Positions 6,453-13,488 of a stretch of 16,386 nucleotides of DNA are shown piece after piece (position 1 is the first letter of the stretch; each line of letters begins with the position of its first letter). Made by a program: the position numbers and the translations under genes. Under the pieces are notes generated by a model that saw nothing but the letters and a program-made list of their open reading frames with translations, ran no database searches and was not told where the DNA came from. Source of the stretch: CAWUIO01 sp963922455 (GTDB lineage: Bacteria; Bacteroidota; Bacteroidia; Cytophagales; Microscillaceae); the NCBI GenBank assembly GCA_963922455.1, contig CAWUIO010000133.1, positions 1-16,386 of the forward strand, in the 5' to 3' direction.

Positions 6453-8444
6453 ATGAAGCAATTTAATTACCTTTTACTCGGCCTAGGCTTGGCTTTTTTA
6501 TGCCAATGCCAAATGATCGAAGATTCGGGTTCCTCCTTACAAGCATTTTGGGAGGATGGGAAAATCCGACAAATTTACGATGCCCAGTCGGCCCGGGACA
6601 CCCCCAGTTTGATAGCATTTTTGAGTGACACTATCCCGCTATACCGCGAAAGGGCCGCTTTGGCCTTAGCTTCCGTGCAAGATACCCATGCGGTAGACAC
6701 CTTAAATGCGAGCTTGATGAAAGAAAAAGAAGAATCGGTACGGGCGGCGATTGTGTTCGCTTTGGGGCAGATTGGGTCCAAAAGGGCCATCCCTTATTTT
6801 AAATTGAGTTACAATACCGAGTTTTCCTACACCGTGCGCCAATTAAATTTAGAAGCTTGGGGCAAGTGTGCCTGGGATTCGGCCATTAGCGGGCTCGGGA
6901 ATTTTAAAGTAAAAAGTATGCCCGAACGTTTAGGGCAGGTCCGGGGCATTTTTAGGGCCGGATTGAAAGGCTTTTTTAACGAAAGGGCCCGGGAGAAGAT
7001 GATCCAGTTTTTGCAGGACCCAGAAGAGGAAATACGCATCGTTGCCTCCTACCATTTTGGCCGCTTCGCCTCCCAATACCCAGAAAAAGAGGATAGCTTA
7101 TTGATGAGCCGCTTCCAAATGGACCCCAATCCAAACGTTCGGGCCAATTTGGCCCGGGCCCTGGCCTACGCCAAAAACCCCGGGGTCCCTAAATTATTGC
7201 GCGTGCAATTTGACAAAGAAAAAGACTACCGGGTTCGCGTCAATATCATCCGGGCTACCCGCTCCTTTGACTATGAAAAAGTATTGGTCTTGATTGATGA
7301 AGGGATTTTGGATTGCAATTTCCACGTTTCTGAAGAATCGGCTAGGGTTCTGGCCTATTTTCAAAGAGCCAATCAGGACGAAGCCGTGCAAACCGATATT
7401 GAGCAGGTAGCCAACACCCTGTTTGAACATTTGCGCAACTCTATCCACGATACCTGCCAGCACCCCGATGTGATCGAGATCTTGGTGGGGCCCCTTTTAC
7501 ACGAGAGCACTAAATACCAAAATTATGACAAACTTCTCGGGCAGGCCGATGTCTACGATGAGGTTGAGGCCATCCGGAGTATGGCCTATTACCCCGAGCA
7601 GTTTGACTACCTATACAAGCGTTATAGAAAGGATACTTCCTTGCTTATTCGGAGCGCAGTCTTGGAGGCTTTTCTTCAAATGCAAGAACAAGAAAGTTTT
7701 AAAGCCTGGACCCAAGCCCACCCCGAGGCCTTATTGAATATAAGCAAAACGTGGAAACGTGCCGTAGAGAGCGGGGATGTGGGGGCGGTTTACTACGCTG
7801 CGACGGCCCTACGTAGCGAGACTTGGGACTATAAAGCCATGTTTGGGGAGTATTCCTTTATTCAAAAAGCCTTGGATGCCATGGAACTGCCCCGCGACAT
7901 AGAGGCTTATCAGGAATTGGCCCAGACCCTGGCCCAATGGCAAGGAAAAGAAAACCCCATCGTGAAGAAGCCTCCCGTGCGGGGCATTCCTTGGGAAACC
8001 CTCGAGCGCTTGAGTGCCCGCCCAATAGCCGTTTTGGAAACCGACCAAGGAACAGTCAAAATGGAGCTCTTTCCTAAAAATGCCCCGGCCAGCGTCGCCT
8101 CGATGGTGCAACTCTTAGACAGTGGTTTTTATGAGGGCAAGGCTTTTCATCGGGTCGTTTCCAACTTTGTGGCCCAGGGGGGCTGCCCTCGCGGGGATGG
8201 CTTTGGGGGCTTGGCGTATAGTGTACCCTCTGAGTTTGCCCCCGATTTTTACAAGACCGGTACCGTAGGACTGGCCTCAGCGGGCAAGGATACCGAGAGC
8301 TGCCAGTTTTTTATAAGCCACAGCCCCACCGTGCATTTGGATGGCCGCTACACCATCATTGGGGAGGTGGTAGAAGGCATGGACGTCGTGCACGCTTTGC
8401 AAATGGGCGACCGTATTCAAAAGGCCTACTTAGAAAAAAGATAA
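6453..8444 (+). CDS. HEAT-repeat protein with C-terminal cyclophilin-type peptidyl-prolyl isomerase domain
   Basis: A 663-residue probable exported protein. ATG 6453 gives a basic-hydrophobic signal sequence ending in LCQC (Cys17/Cys19), which suggests a lipoprotein although the lipobox is poor. Residues ~30-500 are mostly alpha-helical HEAT-like repeats, for example SVRAAIVFALGQIGSKRAIPYF and the repeats around PNVRANLARAL and YRVRVNIIRA. From about residue 523 a complete cyclophilin domain follows: LETDQGTVKMELFPKNAP, FHRVV (catalytic Arg567), NFVAQGG (Phe572, Gln575), CQFFIS, HLDGRYTIIGEVVEGMDVV. It should catalyse cis-trans isomerisation of prolines in envelope proteins, with the HEAT solenoid as docking surface for clients or partners. 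It follows the kinase gene by 63 bp on the same strand. The cyclophilin call is firm; membrane attachment is inferred. Confidence 0.9.
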   Translation: MKQFNYLLLGLGLAFLCQCQMIEDSGSSLQAFWEDGKIRQIYDAQSARDTPSLIAFLSDTIPLYRERAALALASVQDTHAVDTLNASLMKEKEESVRAAIVFALGQIGSKRAIPYFKLSYNTEFSYTVRQLNLEAWGKCAWDSAISGLGNFKVKSMPERLGQVRGIFRAGLKGFFNERAREKMIQFLQDPEEEIRIVASYHFGRFASQYPEKEDSLLMSRFQMDPNPNVRANLARALAYAKNPGVPKLLRVQFDKEKDYRVRVNIIRATRSFDYEKVLVLIDEGILDCNFHVSEESARVLAYFQRANQDEAVQTDIEQVANTLFEHLRNSIHDTCQHPDVIEILVGPLLHESTKYQNYDKLLGQADVYDEVEAIRSMAYYPEQFDYLYKRYRKDTSLLIRSAVLEAFLQMQEQESFKAWTQAHPEALLNISKTWKRAVESGDVGAVYYAATALRSETWDYKAMFGEYSFIQKALDAMELPRDIEAYQELAQTLAQWQGKENPIVKKPPVRGIPWETLERLSARPIAVLETDQGTVKMELFPKNAPASVASMVQLLDSGFYEGKAFHRVVSNFVAQGGCPRGDGFGGLAYSVPSEFAPDFYKTGTVGLASAGKDTESCQFFISHSPTVHLDGRYTIIGEVVEGMDVVHALQMGDRIQKAYLEKR

Positions 8445-8455
8445 TACGCGAGGCG

Positions 8456-8585
8456 GGGGCTTGCCCGCGCTCTCAAAATAGCTGCCGAAAAGGACGAGTG
8501 GAGCCGCGCGGGCCGGGCTTTCGCTACTCGCTGCCTTTCCCCGCAGGCCTCCACGAGCTCAAACAGGCCGCTCTATCCCTAAGCC
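8456..8585 (+). repeat. structured interspersed element, copy B
   Basis: It begins with GGGGCTTGCCCGCGCT (8456-8471) and ends with CTCTATCCCTAAGCC (8571-8585). Arms GCCCGCGC (8463-8470) and GCGCGGGC (8506-8513) pair over 8 bp across a 35-nt loop. It sits between the convergent ends of the HEAT-cyclophilin and batC genes, where it could also act in 3'-end formation, although no T-run follows. Shortly after it comes GGGAACCGGGAG, a 12-mer also found in the tandem repeat at 16091. Confidence 0.87.
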
Positions 8586-8677
8586 GATTTGGGAACCGGG
8601 AGACAGGACATGAGAACTGGGGCGAAAGCCCTTAGGAGAGACAGACAATCTTTGTGATTATGCGGTGTTTGTCTGGT

Positions 8678-9388
8678 TTACCAGTTTGGGCGGCTTTTGT
8701 CTCGGGGTTTTTTCTTTTTTCTTTCCCGGATAAGCTCTTGGATGTACTGCACTTCTTGGTTTTTGAGGGCGTCCAAGATAGACTCGGCTTTTTCCCGGTT
8801 GAGTTTAATTTCGTCTAGTTTTTCGGGTTTTACCTTATTTTTTTCATCCTCCGTGGGGTTTTCGGTTTCTGCTGGAGCATCTTCGGCTTCGTCTGCGGGC
8901 TCATTGGGTTCGGGGGTTTCCTCCGTCTGGGGTGGGGGAGGTAGGGTTTCGGGCATGGGGAGCTCTTGTTGTTCTATGAGTTTTTTGAGCAATTCATAAT
9001 TAAAGGCCGAGGTGCGGTTATGCGGGTCGTGTTGGAGGGCCAATTTAAAAGCATCCAGGGCCTTTTGGTAATTTTGCTGATGGTAGTAAATCATCCCACA
9101 TTGGTGGGCAATCACCGATTGATGCCGGGCTTCTGCAATGCCCCGGGCTTTTTGGTAATGCACAAATGCCGATTTGTAATTACCGGTATGAAAGTAACAA
9201 TGGGCCAGATTTAAGTAAATGGCCGAGTTGAGGGAACGGTATTCTTGAGTAAGTTTTTCGTAATAGCTAGCCGCTTGGCGGTAATTTTCCTCTTGGTAGG
9301 CCCGTTCTGCTTTTTCCTGCAAGCGGTTCATCTCCCGGATGTAAGTCAGGGGGTTTAAAACGAGGAGTATACTGAGCCAATACTTCAT
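8678..9388 (-). CDS. batC: TPR protein, BatC-like
   Basis: A 236-residue protein with an N-terminal hydrophobic segment (KYWLSILLVLNPLTY), tetratricopeptide repeats over about residues 20-140 (AERAYQEENYRQAASYYEKL, IYLNLAHCYFHTGNYKSAFVHYQKA, CGMIYYHQQNYQKALDAFKLAL), a Pro/Glu-rich acidic linker (~145-190), and a basic, helical C-terminus ending in KKKKPRDKSRPNW. In the Bat (aerotolerance) operons of Bacteroidota, BatC is the TPR partner next to von Willebrand protein BatB; it is thought to act at the cell envelope, but its molecular role is not settled. Its ATG overlaps the end of the batB gene by 4 bases (ATGA arrangement), so translation is probably coupled. Usual downstream partners batD and batE are absent: beyond it lie only repeat B and a convergent gene. 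Confidence 0.82.
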   Translation of the reverse strand: MKYWLSILLVLNPLTYIREMNRLQEKAERAYQEENYRQAASYYEKLTQEYRSLNSAIYLNLAHCYFHTGNYKSAFVHYQKARGIAEARHQSVIAHQCGMIYYHQQNYQKALDAFKLALQHDPHNRTSAFNYELLKKLIEQQELPMPETLPPPPQTEETPEPNEPADEAEDAPAETENPTEDEKNKVKPEKLDEIKLNREKAESILDALKNQEVQYIQELIRERKKKKPRDKSRPNW

Positions 9389-10359
9389 AGTCTAATTACA
9401 TTGAGTGGCAAGGCAAAATCTAAAATAAGAAGGACCCACGCAATTCCCAAAAAGTAGGCATATTTGTTTTCCTGCCAGTCCCGTATCTGGATATCTTGGC
9501 GGTCTCCCCGGATTTTTCTTAGACTATCAATCAGTGATTCAATCTCATTCCGGTTCCGACTGATTTCAAAGTAGGCCCCACGGGTTTGCTGGGCCATTTC
9601 TTCCAGCGTATTGTACCGGAGTCGGGTCAAAACCTCTTGTCCTTGATCATCTTCTAAGGTTTGGGAGCCTCGGGGAATGGTTCCCCCTTGTAAGGTACCC
9701 ACCCCGAGGGTCATAATCCGGATGTCTTTTTGTCGGAAAGCTTGTATCCAGAGGTCGGTCTCGATACCGAAGTCTTCTCCATCACTGGCCAAGACCAAGA
9801 TTTTAGATTGATTGCCCCATCGGGTATCCCTTTGCGACTGAAAACGCTCCCAGGCCAGACGGAGGGGAGCGGCCAAGTCGGTACTTTTATCACTAAAACT
9901 TTGAGGGTCAAGGGTTTGGATAAACAAGTCCAGGGCACTTTGGTCTCGGGTGAGGGGGCATTGCAAAAAAGCATCCCCCGTAAAGGTGATGATACCGAAA
10001 CGGTCACTGGCTAAGGCCCGGGTGAGTTTTTTGAGTTCGTATTTAAGTTTTTCTAAGCGAGAAGGGGGCAAGTCGCGGGCCAGCATTGAGTTAGACAAGT
10101 CTATGGCCAAGTAAATATCCTTACTAAATACCTCGACCGAGCGTTGGGAATCGCCCAAGCTGGGCCCCAAGAGGGCAATGCCCGCCAAAAAGCAATAGGC
10201 CAAGCGTAAGCCCAACTTTAGCCAGATGCGGGCGGCCCGTTTGCCCAAGATCCGGGCAATACGGTGGGTGCGGTAGATATACAAAACGCTCAGGGCCAAG
10301 AAGGCAAGGAGAAGGGCCCATTCGCCCAAGTCCCAAGGATAGAACCAATTTTGAATCAT
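9385..10359 (-). CDS. batB: von Willebrand factor A domain membrane protein, BatB-like
   Basis: A 324-residue inner membrane protein. Two hydrophobic helices at about residues 14-29 and 48-66 precede a von Willebrand A domain, and a third helix lies near the C-terminus (YFLGIAWVLLILDFALPL). The metal-ion-dependent adhesion site is complete: DLSNS (Asp87, Ser89, Ser91), a Thr in CPLTRD (Thr137) and Asp193 in LASDGED. This is the usual BatA/BatB layout; BatB is preferred because the BatC-type TPR gene follows at once, overlapping by 4 bp. By family the protein is thought to work with a MoxR ATPase and DUF58 protein in an envelope or chaperone-like complex. Neither those nor batA precede it here; upstream lies only a ~150 bp spacer and the tRNA cluster, so the pair is separate from the rest of the usual operon. 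Confidence 0.83.
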   Translation of the reverse strand: MIQNWFYPWDLGEWALLLAFLALSVLYIYRTHRIARILGKRAARIWLKLGLRLAYCFLAGIALLGPSLGDSQRSVEVFSKDIYLAIDLSNSMLARDLPPSRLEKLKYELKKLTRALASDRFGIITFTGDAFLQCPLTRDQSALDLFIQTLDPQSFSDKSTDLAAPLRLAWERFQSQRDTRWGNQSKILVLASDGEDFGIETDLWIQAFRQKDIRIMTLGVGTLQGGTIPRGSQTLEDDQGQEVLTRLRYNTLEEMAQQTRGAYFEISRNRNEIESLIDSLRKIRGDRQDIQIRDWQENKYAYFLGIAWVLLILDFALPLNVIRL

Positions 10360-10400
10360 AAAAGCGCTTCGGCTAGTCGGTGAATAGGGCTTCTATCTGG

Positions 10401-10408
10401 CAAAAGTA
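10401..10408 (-). promoter_or_regulatory. candidate -7 promoter box for batB-batC
   Basis: TACTTTTG on the minus strand fits TAnnTTTG and lies 41 nt upstream of the batB ATG. No clear TTTG is seen further upstream, so the match is partial. Confidence 0.4.
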
Positions 10409-10457
10409 GGCATATTTTGGGCATCTAAAGAAATTTATAAAAAAATCAAGGGAAGGT

Positions 10458-10488
10458 TTTGGGGGAAATGGAAAAATTCCTAATTTTG
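10458..10488 (+). promoter_or_regulatory. strong Bacteroidota-type promoter of the tRNA cluster
   Basis: TTTG at 10458-10461 and TAATTTTG at 10481-10488 are separated by exactly 19 nt, a full match to the Bacteroidota consensus TTTG-N19-TAnnTTTG. The predicted transcription start lies near 10494-10496, about 12 nt upstream of the tRNA-Ser gene. It is the best promoter match in the window. Confidence 0.8.
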
Positions 10489-10506
10489 TGTCCGCTATAA
10501 ACCGCT

Positions 10507-10593
<87 letters not shown>

Positions 10594-10626
10594 CCACCGA
10601 GATTTGACAGAGTTTATAAGGACATT

Positions 10627-10701
10627 CGGGGTGTAGCGTAGCCCGGTTATCGCGCCACGTTTGGGACGTGGAGGTCGCAGGTTCGAATCCTGCCACCCCG
10701 A
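10627..10701 (+). tRNA. tRNA-Pro (anticodon TGG)
   Basis: Acceptor stem CGGGGTG (10627-10633) pairs with CACCCCG (10694-10700), with discriminator A10701. Anticodon stem CCACG/CGTGG encloses loop TTTGGGA with TGG at 10662-10664. CCA is not encoded. It is the second gene of the cluster and is followed directly by a terminator. Confidence 0.97.
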
Positions 10702-10702
10702 C

Positions 10703-10738
10703 AAACTACAAGCCCTCTGAGGTTTGTAGTTTTTTTTT
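10703..10738 (+). terminator. rho-independent terminator after tRNA-Pro
   Basis: A 9-bp perfect stem, AAACTACAA (10703-10711) with TTGTAGTTT (10724-10732), encloses a 12-nt loop and runs into a T tract. It lies only a few bases before tRNA-Arg, so termination must be partial or tRNA-Arg needs its own promoter; none is evident. Confidence 0.85.
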
Positions 10739-10741
10739 CTA

Positions 10742-10815
10742 GGCCTCATAGCTCAACTGGATAGAGCATCTGCCTTCTAAGCAGACGGTTGAAGGTTCGA
10801 GTCCTTCTGGGGTCA
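10742..10815 (+). tRNA. tRNA-Arg (anticodon TCT)
   Basis: Acceptor stem GGCCTCA (10742-10748) pairs with TGGGGTC (10808-10814) with two G-T wobbles; discriminator is A10815. Anticodon stem TCTGC/GCAGA encloses loop CTTCTAA with TCT at 10776-10778, decoding AGA/AGG. T-arm GAAGG-TTCGAGT-CCTTC is intact. It is the last gene before the AT-rich accessory block; arginine tRNAs are common integration targets, but no duplicated 3' end is seen in the window. Confidence 0.96.
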
Positions 10816-10825
10816 CTTGCTTATC

Positions 10826-10862
10826 AAGCACTTACAAGATAAATTCTGTAAGTGCTTTTTTT
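10826..10862 (+). terminator. rho-independent terminator closing the tRNA cluster
   Basis: An 11-bp perfect stem, AAGCACTTACA (10826-10836) with TGTAAGTGCTT (10847-10857), with a 10-nt loop and a run of seven T. Confidence 0.9.
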
Positions 10863-11205
10863 GTTTGCCTACAAATTGGCTTAACCTCCCCCCATCTACT
10901 CCAAAGAACAAGCAAAGCCTTCTCGCCGGCAGTTAAGCAAACTCGCCTTGGGGAAATGGGATACATGGATAAAGCAAACCCCAGGGGATAATTTTAGGGA
11001 TAGGGGAGAGCCATCAAGCTCCCGTGCCTTTGGCAGACCGCGCGGACGCTGTCGCTAAAGCTAGGCACAAGCCCCGCTGTGCTTATGCTTGCGCTAGATG
11101 ATGGTATACGCCTATATCCAAGAAGGAACTAGACATACGGGTAAGCCCCTTGGATCATTTGGATCTATGCGTTAACTTACTAGGAGATAAATGCTGTATG
11201 GTGTT
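10863..11205. other. non-coding stretch behind the tRNA cluster
   Basis: No convincing reading frame. Apart from element copy E (10993-11075) I see only a small hairpin GCACA/TGTGC at 11065-11082 next to it. Base composition falls from the GC-rich core toward the AT-rich genes that follow. Confidence 0.6.
10993..11075 (-). repeat. structured interspersed element, divergent copy E
   Basis: On the minus strand it begins with GGGGCTT (11069-11075), pairs GTGCCT (11063-11068) with AGGCAC (11024-11029) across a 33-nt loop, and ends near ATCCCTAAAA (10993-11002). Primary sequence agrees with the other copies only at the two ends and around CGCGCGG, but the order of parts, arm position and loop length match. 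It is shorter (about 83 bp) than copies A-C. Membership is an inference from structure as much as sequence. Confidence 0.6.
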
Positions 11206-11280
11206 TATTCATAGGTTGTGCGCCATATCGCAAAACGAAAGCAAGTATAAAAACGGGATAGCCGAAAACCTATCAGAATA
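11206..11280 (+). other. long hairpin upstream of the RidA-like gene
   Basis: TATTC-ATAGGTT (11206-11217) pairs with AACCTAT-CA-GAATA (11267-11280): 12 base pairs interrupted only by a 2-nt bulge, around a ~49-nt loop. It ends 20 nt before the ATG at 11301. It could be a leader structure or half of a cassette-type recombination site, since GTTGTGCG (11215-11222), overlapping its left arm, recurs inverted as CGCACAAC behind the gene (11822-11829). Confidence 0.5.
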
Positions 11281-11300
11281 GGCACGAAAAAATTAGAATT

Positions 11301-11813
11301 ATGAAAAAAGTAACCAACCGACTAACTGTATTCACTACACTTCTTGCATTGGCTTTGGGATTCCAAAATTGTGAACAAAAGGAAGAAACGAAAGAAGTTG
11401 AAAAAGAAGTAATTATTGAATCCGAAAAACCAGAATATTTCCTTTTGCGACCAGAAGTGGAAAAAGCCTATGGATATTCCCACGCTGTAAAAATTGGAAA
11501 TAGCATTAAAATCTCTGGAGCAGTAAGTATGGACGATGAAGGAAATCCAACGGCAATTGGTGACATAGAACAACAGATGAAAAACTGTTATGCTGACTTA
11601 GGAAAGATATTAAAACACTATGGTTGTACATTTGACGATGTAGTTAAAGAAGACATCTTTACTACTGATATGGCACAGATGCTCGAAAAATCTGCCTATC
11701 GAGCTGAAGTTTATAAAAATGGCTTTCCAACAGGTTCATGGCTTGAAATAAAAGGGTTGGCACTTCCTGAATTTATGGTTGAAATTGAACTTGAGGTGCT
11801 TAAATCGGAATAA
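11301..11813 (+). CDS. RidA/YjgF-family protein with lipoprotein-like N-terminus, lacking the usual arginine
   Basis: A 170-residue protein. A basic-hydrophobic N-terminus ends in GFQNC (Cys24), suggesting an exported lipoprotein with an atypical lipobox, followed by a Lys/Glu-rich linker. A RidA fold spans residues ~45-169: SHAVKIGNSIKISGAVSMD, IEQQMKNCYADLGKILKHYGCTFDDVV, and FPTGSWLEIKGLALPEFMVEIELEVL. In classical RidA, which hydrolyses reactive enamine/imine intermediates, the segment reads P-x-R-S and the Arg holds the substrate carboxylate; here it is P-T-G-S (Gly145), so imine deaminase activity is unlikely by the usual mechanism. Export is also unusual for a cytosolic family. The gene is AT-rich relative to the core and bracketed by an 8-bp inverted repeat, consistent with acquisition. 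Family call firm, role unknown. Confidence 0.85.
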   Translation: MKKVTNRLTVFTTLLALALGFQNCEQKEETKEVEKEVIIESEKPEYFLLRPEVEKAYGYSHAVKIGNSIKISGAVSMDDEGNPTAIGDIEQQMKNCYADLGKILKHYGCTFDDVVKEDIFTTDMAQMLEKSAYRAEVYKNGFPTGSWLEIKGLALPEFMVEIELEVLKSE

Positions 11814-11872
11814 AATACGAACGCACAACAAGCACTAAAATAAATATACGAACTGAGGCTCACCGAAAAAGA

Positions 11873-12393
11873 ATGTACAAGTTAATCTTCCTATCTTTTT
11901 TTTACTGTTTAGCTATATAAAGGCTTATTGCTGTACTTGCAGAGAACAGCGACCTATTAATGAAGAATATCAAAAACAGAGTTTTGTAGTAAGTGGTAGA
12001 ATTTTAGAAAAGAAAATCATTACCTCGATCGATTCAATGATGTATGAAAAATATAAATCAGAAGGATTAGAATTAGAAGAAATGCCCAAAAGATTTATTT
12101 ATTATAATTATGCTGTTTTTAAATTTGTCATAAAGGAAAAATTCAAGGGGGAATTTAGCAGCGATACAATAAATATTTATACTTCAATCAATAGTGCAGT
12201 CTGTGGTTTTGACTTTGATATTGGTGAAATTTATATTGTTTATGGAAAAGGTAAAACTTTTTTGGGCTCATCAATTTTCCTTGGTAGAAAATATCCTGAG
12301 GGGAATAACCTGATTTGGACTAACATCTGCACTCGCACTAATTACAGAACAAATACAGAAGTCAAAAGGCTAAGAAAGCTAAAAAATAAATGA
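11873..12393 (+). pseudogene. exported TIMP/NTR-like protein gene with frameshift in a T8 tract
   Basis: An ATG at 11873 opens MYKLIFLSFF, then the frame ends at TAA 11918-11920. The downstream frame is open from 11857 to 12393 but has no ATG before 12037. The two join exactly if the T8 tract at 11896-11903 is read as T9: the product becomes 173 residues, beginning MYKLIFLSFFLLFSYIKAYC and continuing CTCREQRPINEEY. That is a normal signal peptide followed by the C-x-C start and SFVVSGRI motif seen in exported Bacteroidota proteins resembling TIMP/netrin-like domains, whose first cysteine becomes the mature N-terminus. Two later cysteines (SAVCGF, WTNICTR) could form disulphides. Either the gene is dead, phase-variable by slippage in the T tract, or a base was missed in sequencing. 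AT-rich, in the cassette-like block. Function unknown. Confidence 0.75.
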
Positions 12394-12398
12394 GGTAT

Positions 12399-12533
12399 AC
12401 CCACAACAAACGCCAAAAGCCAGCGGGCAGTGAGTACGCTCCGAAAGTGCAGTACTCTTAGAGAACCGAAAGAAAACAAATCAAGTTAAGTACTATAAGG
12501 TGCCCGGCAGCAGTTTGGCTGTGCGTTGGCGGG
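12399..12533. repeat. attC-like imperfect palindrome between two accessory genes
   Basis: The left part (12399-12437) and right part (12490-12533) are complementary in interrupted blocks: CAAC (12404-12407) with GTTG (12525-12528), GCCAAA (12412-12417) with TTTGGC (12514-12519), GGGCA (12425-12429) with TGCCC (12501-12505), and GTAC with GTAC. A smaller hairpin GAGTAC/GTACTC (12432-12457) is nested inside. Bulged, imperfect palindromes between small genes recall integron attC sites, but the ends fit RYYYAAC/GTTRRRY only partly and no integrase is in the window. Confidence 0.55.
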
Positions 12534-12542
12534 CATATTAAA

Positions 12543-13325
12543 ATGAAGAAATTAACATACATATTGATTCTGCTTTCCTTGATTTCATTAAATCAAAATG
12601 CATTTGGGACTGCTCAGATTCCTGACTTCTTGATTTATGAGGGAGATACACTTTCAATTTATGCAAATCCACTTGAAAGCTATTTTGAAAATCACCCAAG
12701 ACCGAATAGTTTGTTTACTGAAATAGGTTACAACTCGACAGCTTGTTGGAGAGGTTACATTGCTTTTTGGGAATTAAAGAATGACAGCTTATGCTTACTT
12801 AAAGTTCAAGGTGACTCAACTACAATTGATTTCTCACTTATTTTCCAGAATAGAGAAACTAATGATAAAATCTTCGCTGACTGGTTTAGTTATTCAATCT
12901 TAAACCCATACGGAAAATTGCTCCATTACGAACATATGGGATACGGTTCGATTTATGAGTTTGAGAAAGAATTTGTATTCAAAAAAGGTATTCTAACTGA
13001 CACAAAAATTTATGATAACTCAAAGTCAAGAAAAAGTAAATACACAGAGAATCCTGAATTACTTAAAAAATACATTAAAGAAAATATTGACTATTCAAAT
13101 ATTACCCATGAAACGTTTGAAAAAGCGCGAGTATATGTTCAAATTTTAAGTGTAACAGAAGACGGGAAAATTGATAGCGTCCATGTTGCTCGTGGGTGGG
13201 ACACTGAAAGAGACAATGAAGCTGTTAGAGTTGTAAAATCTATTCCTGAATGGGATGTTTTATACAGACACGGAGAACCATTTAATATTATTTGGACTAT
13301 ACCTGTGATATTTGGAAAAGAATAA
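12543..13325 (+). CDS. exported protein with TonB-C-like domain, function unknown
   Basis: A 260-residue protein with a clear signal peptide (KKLTYILILLSLISLNQNAFG, cleavage near residue 22). The middle part (~25-185) is not recognised. The C-terminal ~70 residues (ARVYVQILSVTEDGKIDSV ... AVRVVKSIPEWDVLYRHGEPFNIIWTIPVIFG) have the pattern of the TonB C-terminal domain: strand, VxxDGxI, helix with EAVRVV, then GxP and a final strand. Many Bacteroidota carry such domains on exported proteins that are not true energy transducers; no N-terminal anchor plus proline linker is seen, so TonB function is unlikely. It starts 10 nt after GTTGGCGGG (12525-12533), which recurs inverted 18 nt behind the stop (13343-13351), so the gene is bracketed by a 9-bp inverted repeat. 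AT-rich compared with the core genes. Confidence 0.78.
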   Translation: MKKLTYILILLSLISLNQNAFGTAQIPDFLIYEGDTLSIYANPLESYFENHPRPNSLFTEIGYNSTACWRGYIAFWELKNDSLCLLKVQGDSTTIDFSLIFQNRETNDKIFADWFSYSILNPYGKLLHYEHMGYGSIYEFEKEFVFKKGILTDTKIYDNSKSRKSKYTENPELLKKYIKENIDYSNITHETFEKARVYVQILSVTEDGKIDSVHVARGWDTERDNEAVRVVKSIPEWDVLYRHGEPFNIIWTIPVIFGKE

Positions 13326-13342
13326 GAATACAAAAAGTATGA

Positions 13343-13388
13343 CCCGCCAACAATTTGTAAAAAGTATGGGGCAGTAAGTGACAAATTT
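13343..13388. repeat. inverted repeat and hairpin behind the TonB-C-like gene
   Basis: CCCGCCAAC (13343-13351) is the exact reverse complement of GTTGGCGGG at 12525-12533 on the other side of the gene. It continues into a hairpin AATTTGT (13352-13358) with ACAAATT (13381-13387). No T-run typical of a terminator follows. Confidence 0.5.
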
Positions 13389-13488
13389 TACGTGAGTACG
13401 AATAATGAACCTATTAGTGGTTTGAAAATGAAGTGCTTTGAAACGCCAAACGCCTCATATGCAAACCCTCCGGTAATAACCAGAAAAA

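Noticed and set aside
12399..12533. Canonical integron attC site
   Set aside because: The ends do not match RYYYAAC/GTTRRRY fully and no integron integrase is present; kept only as attC-like.
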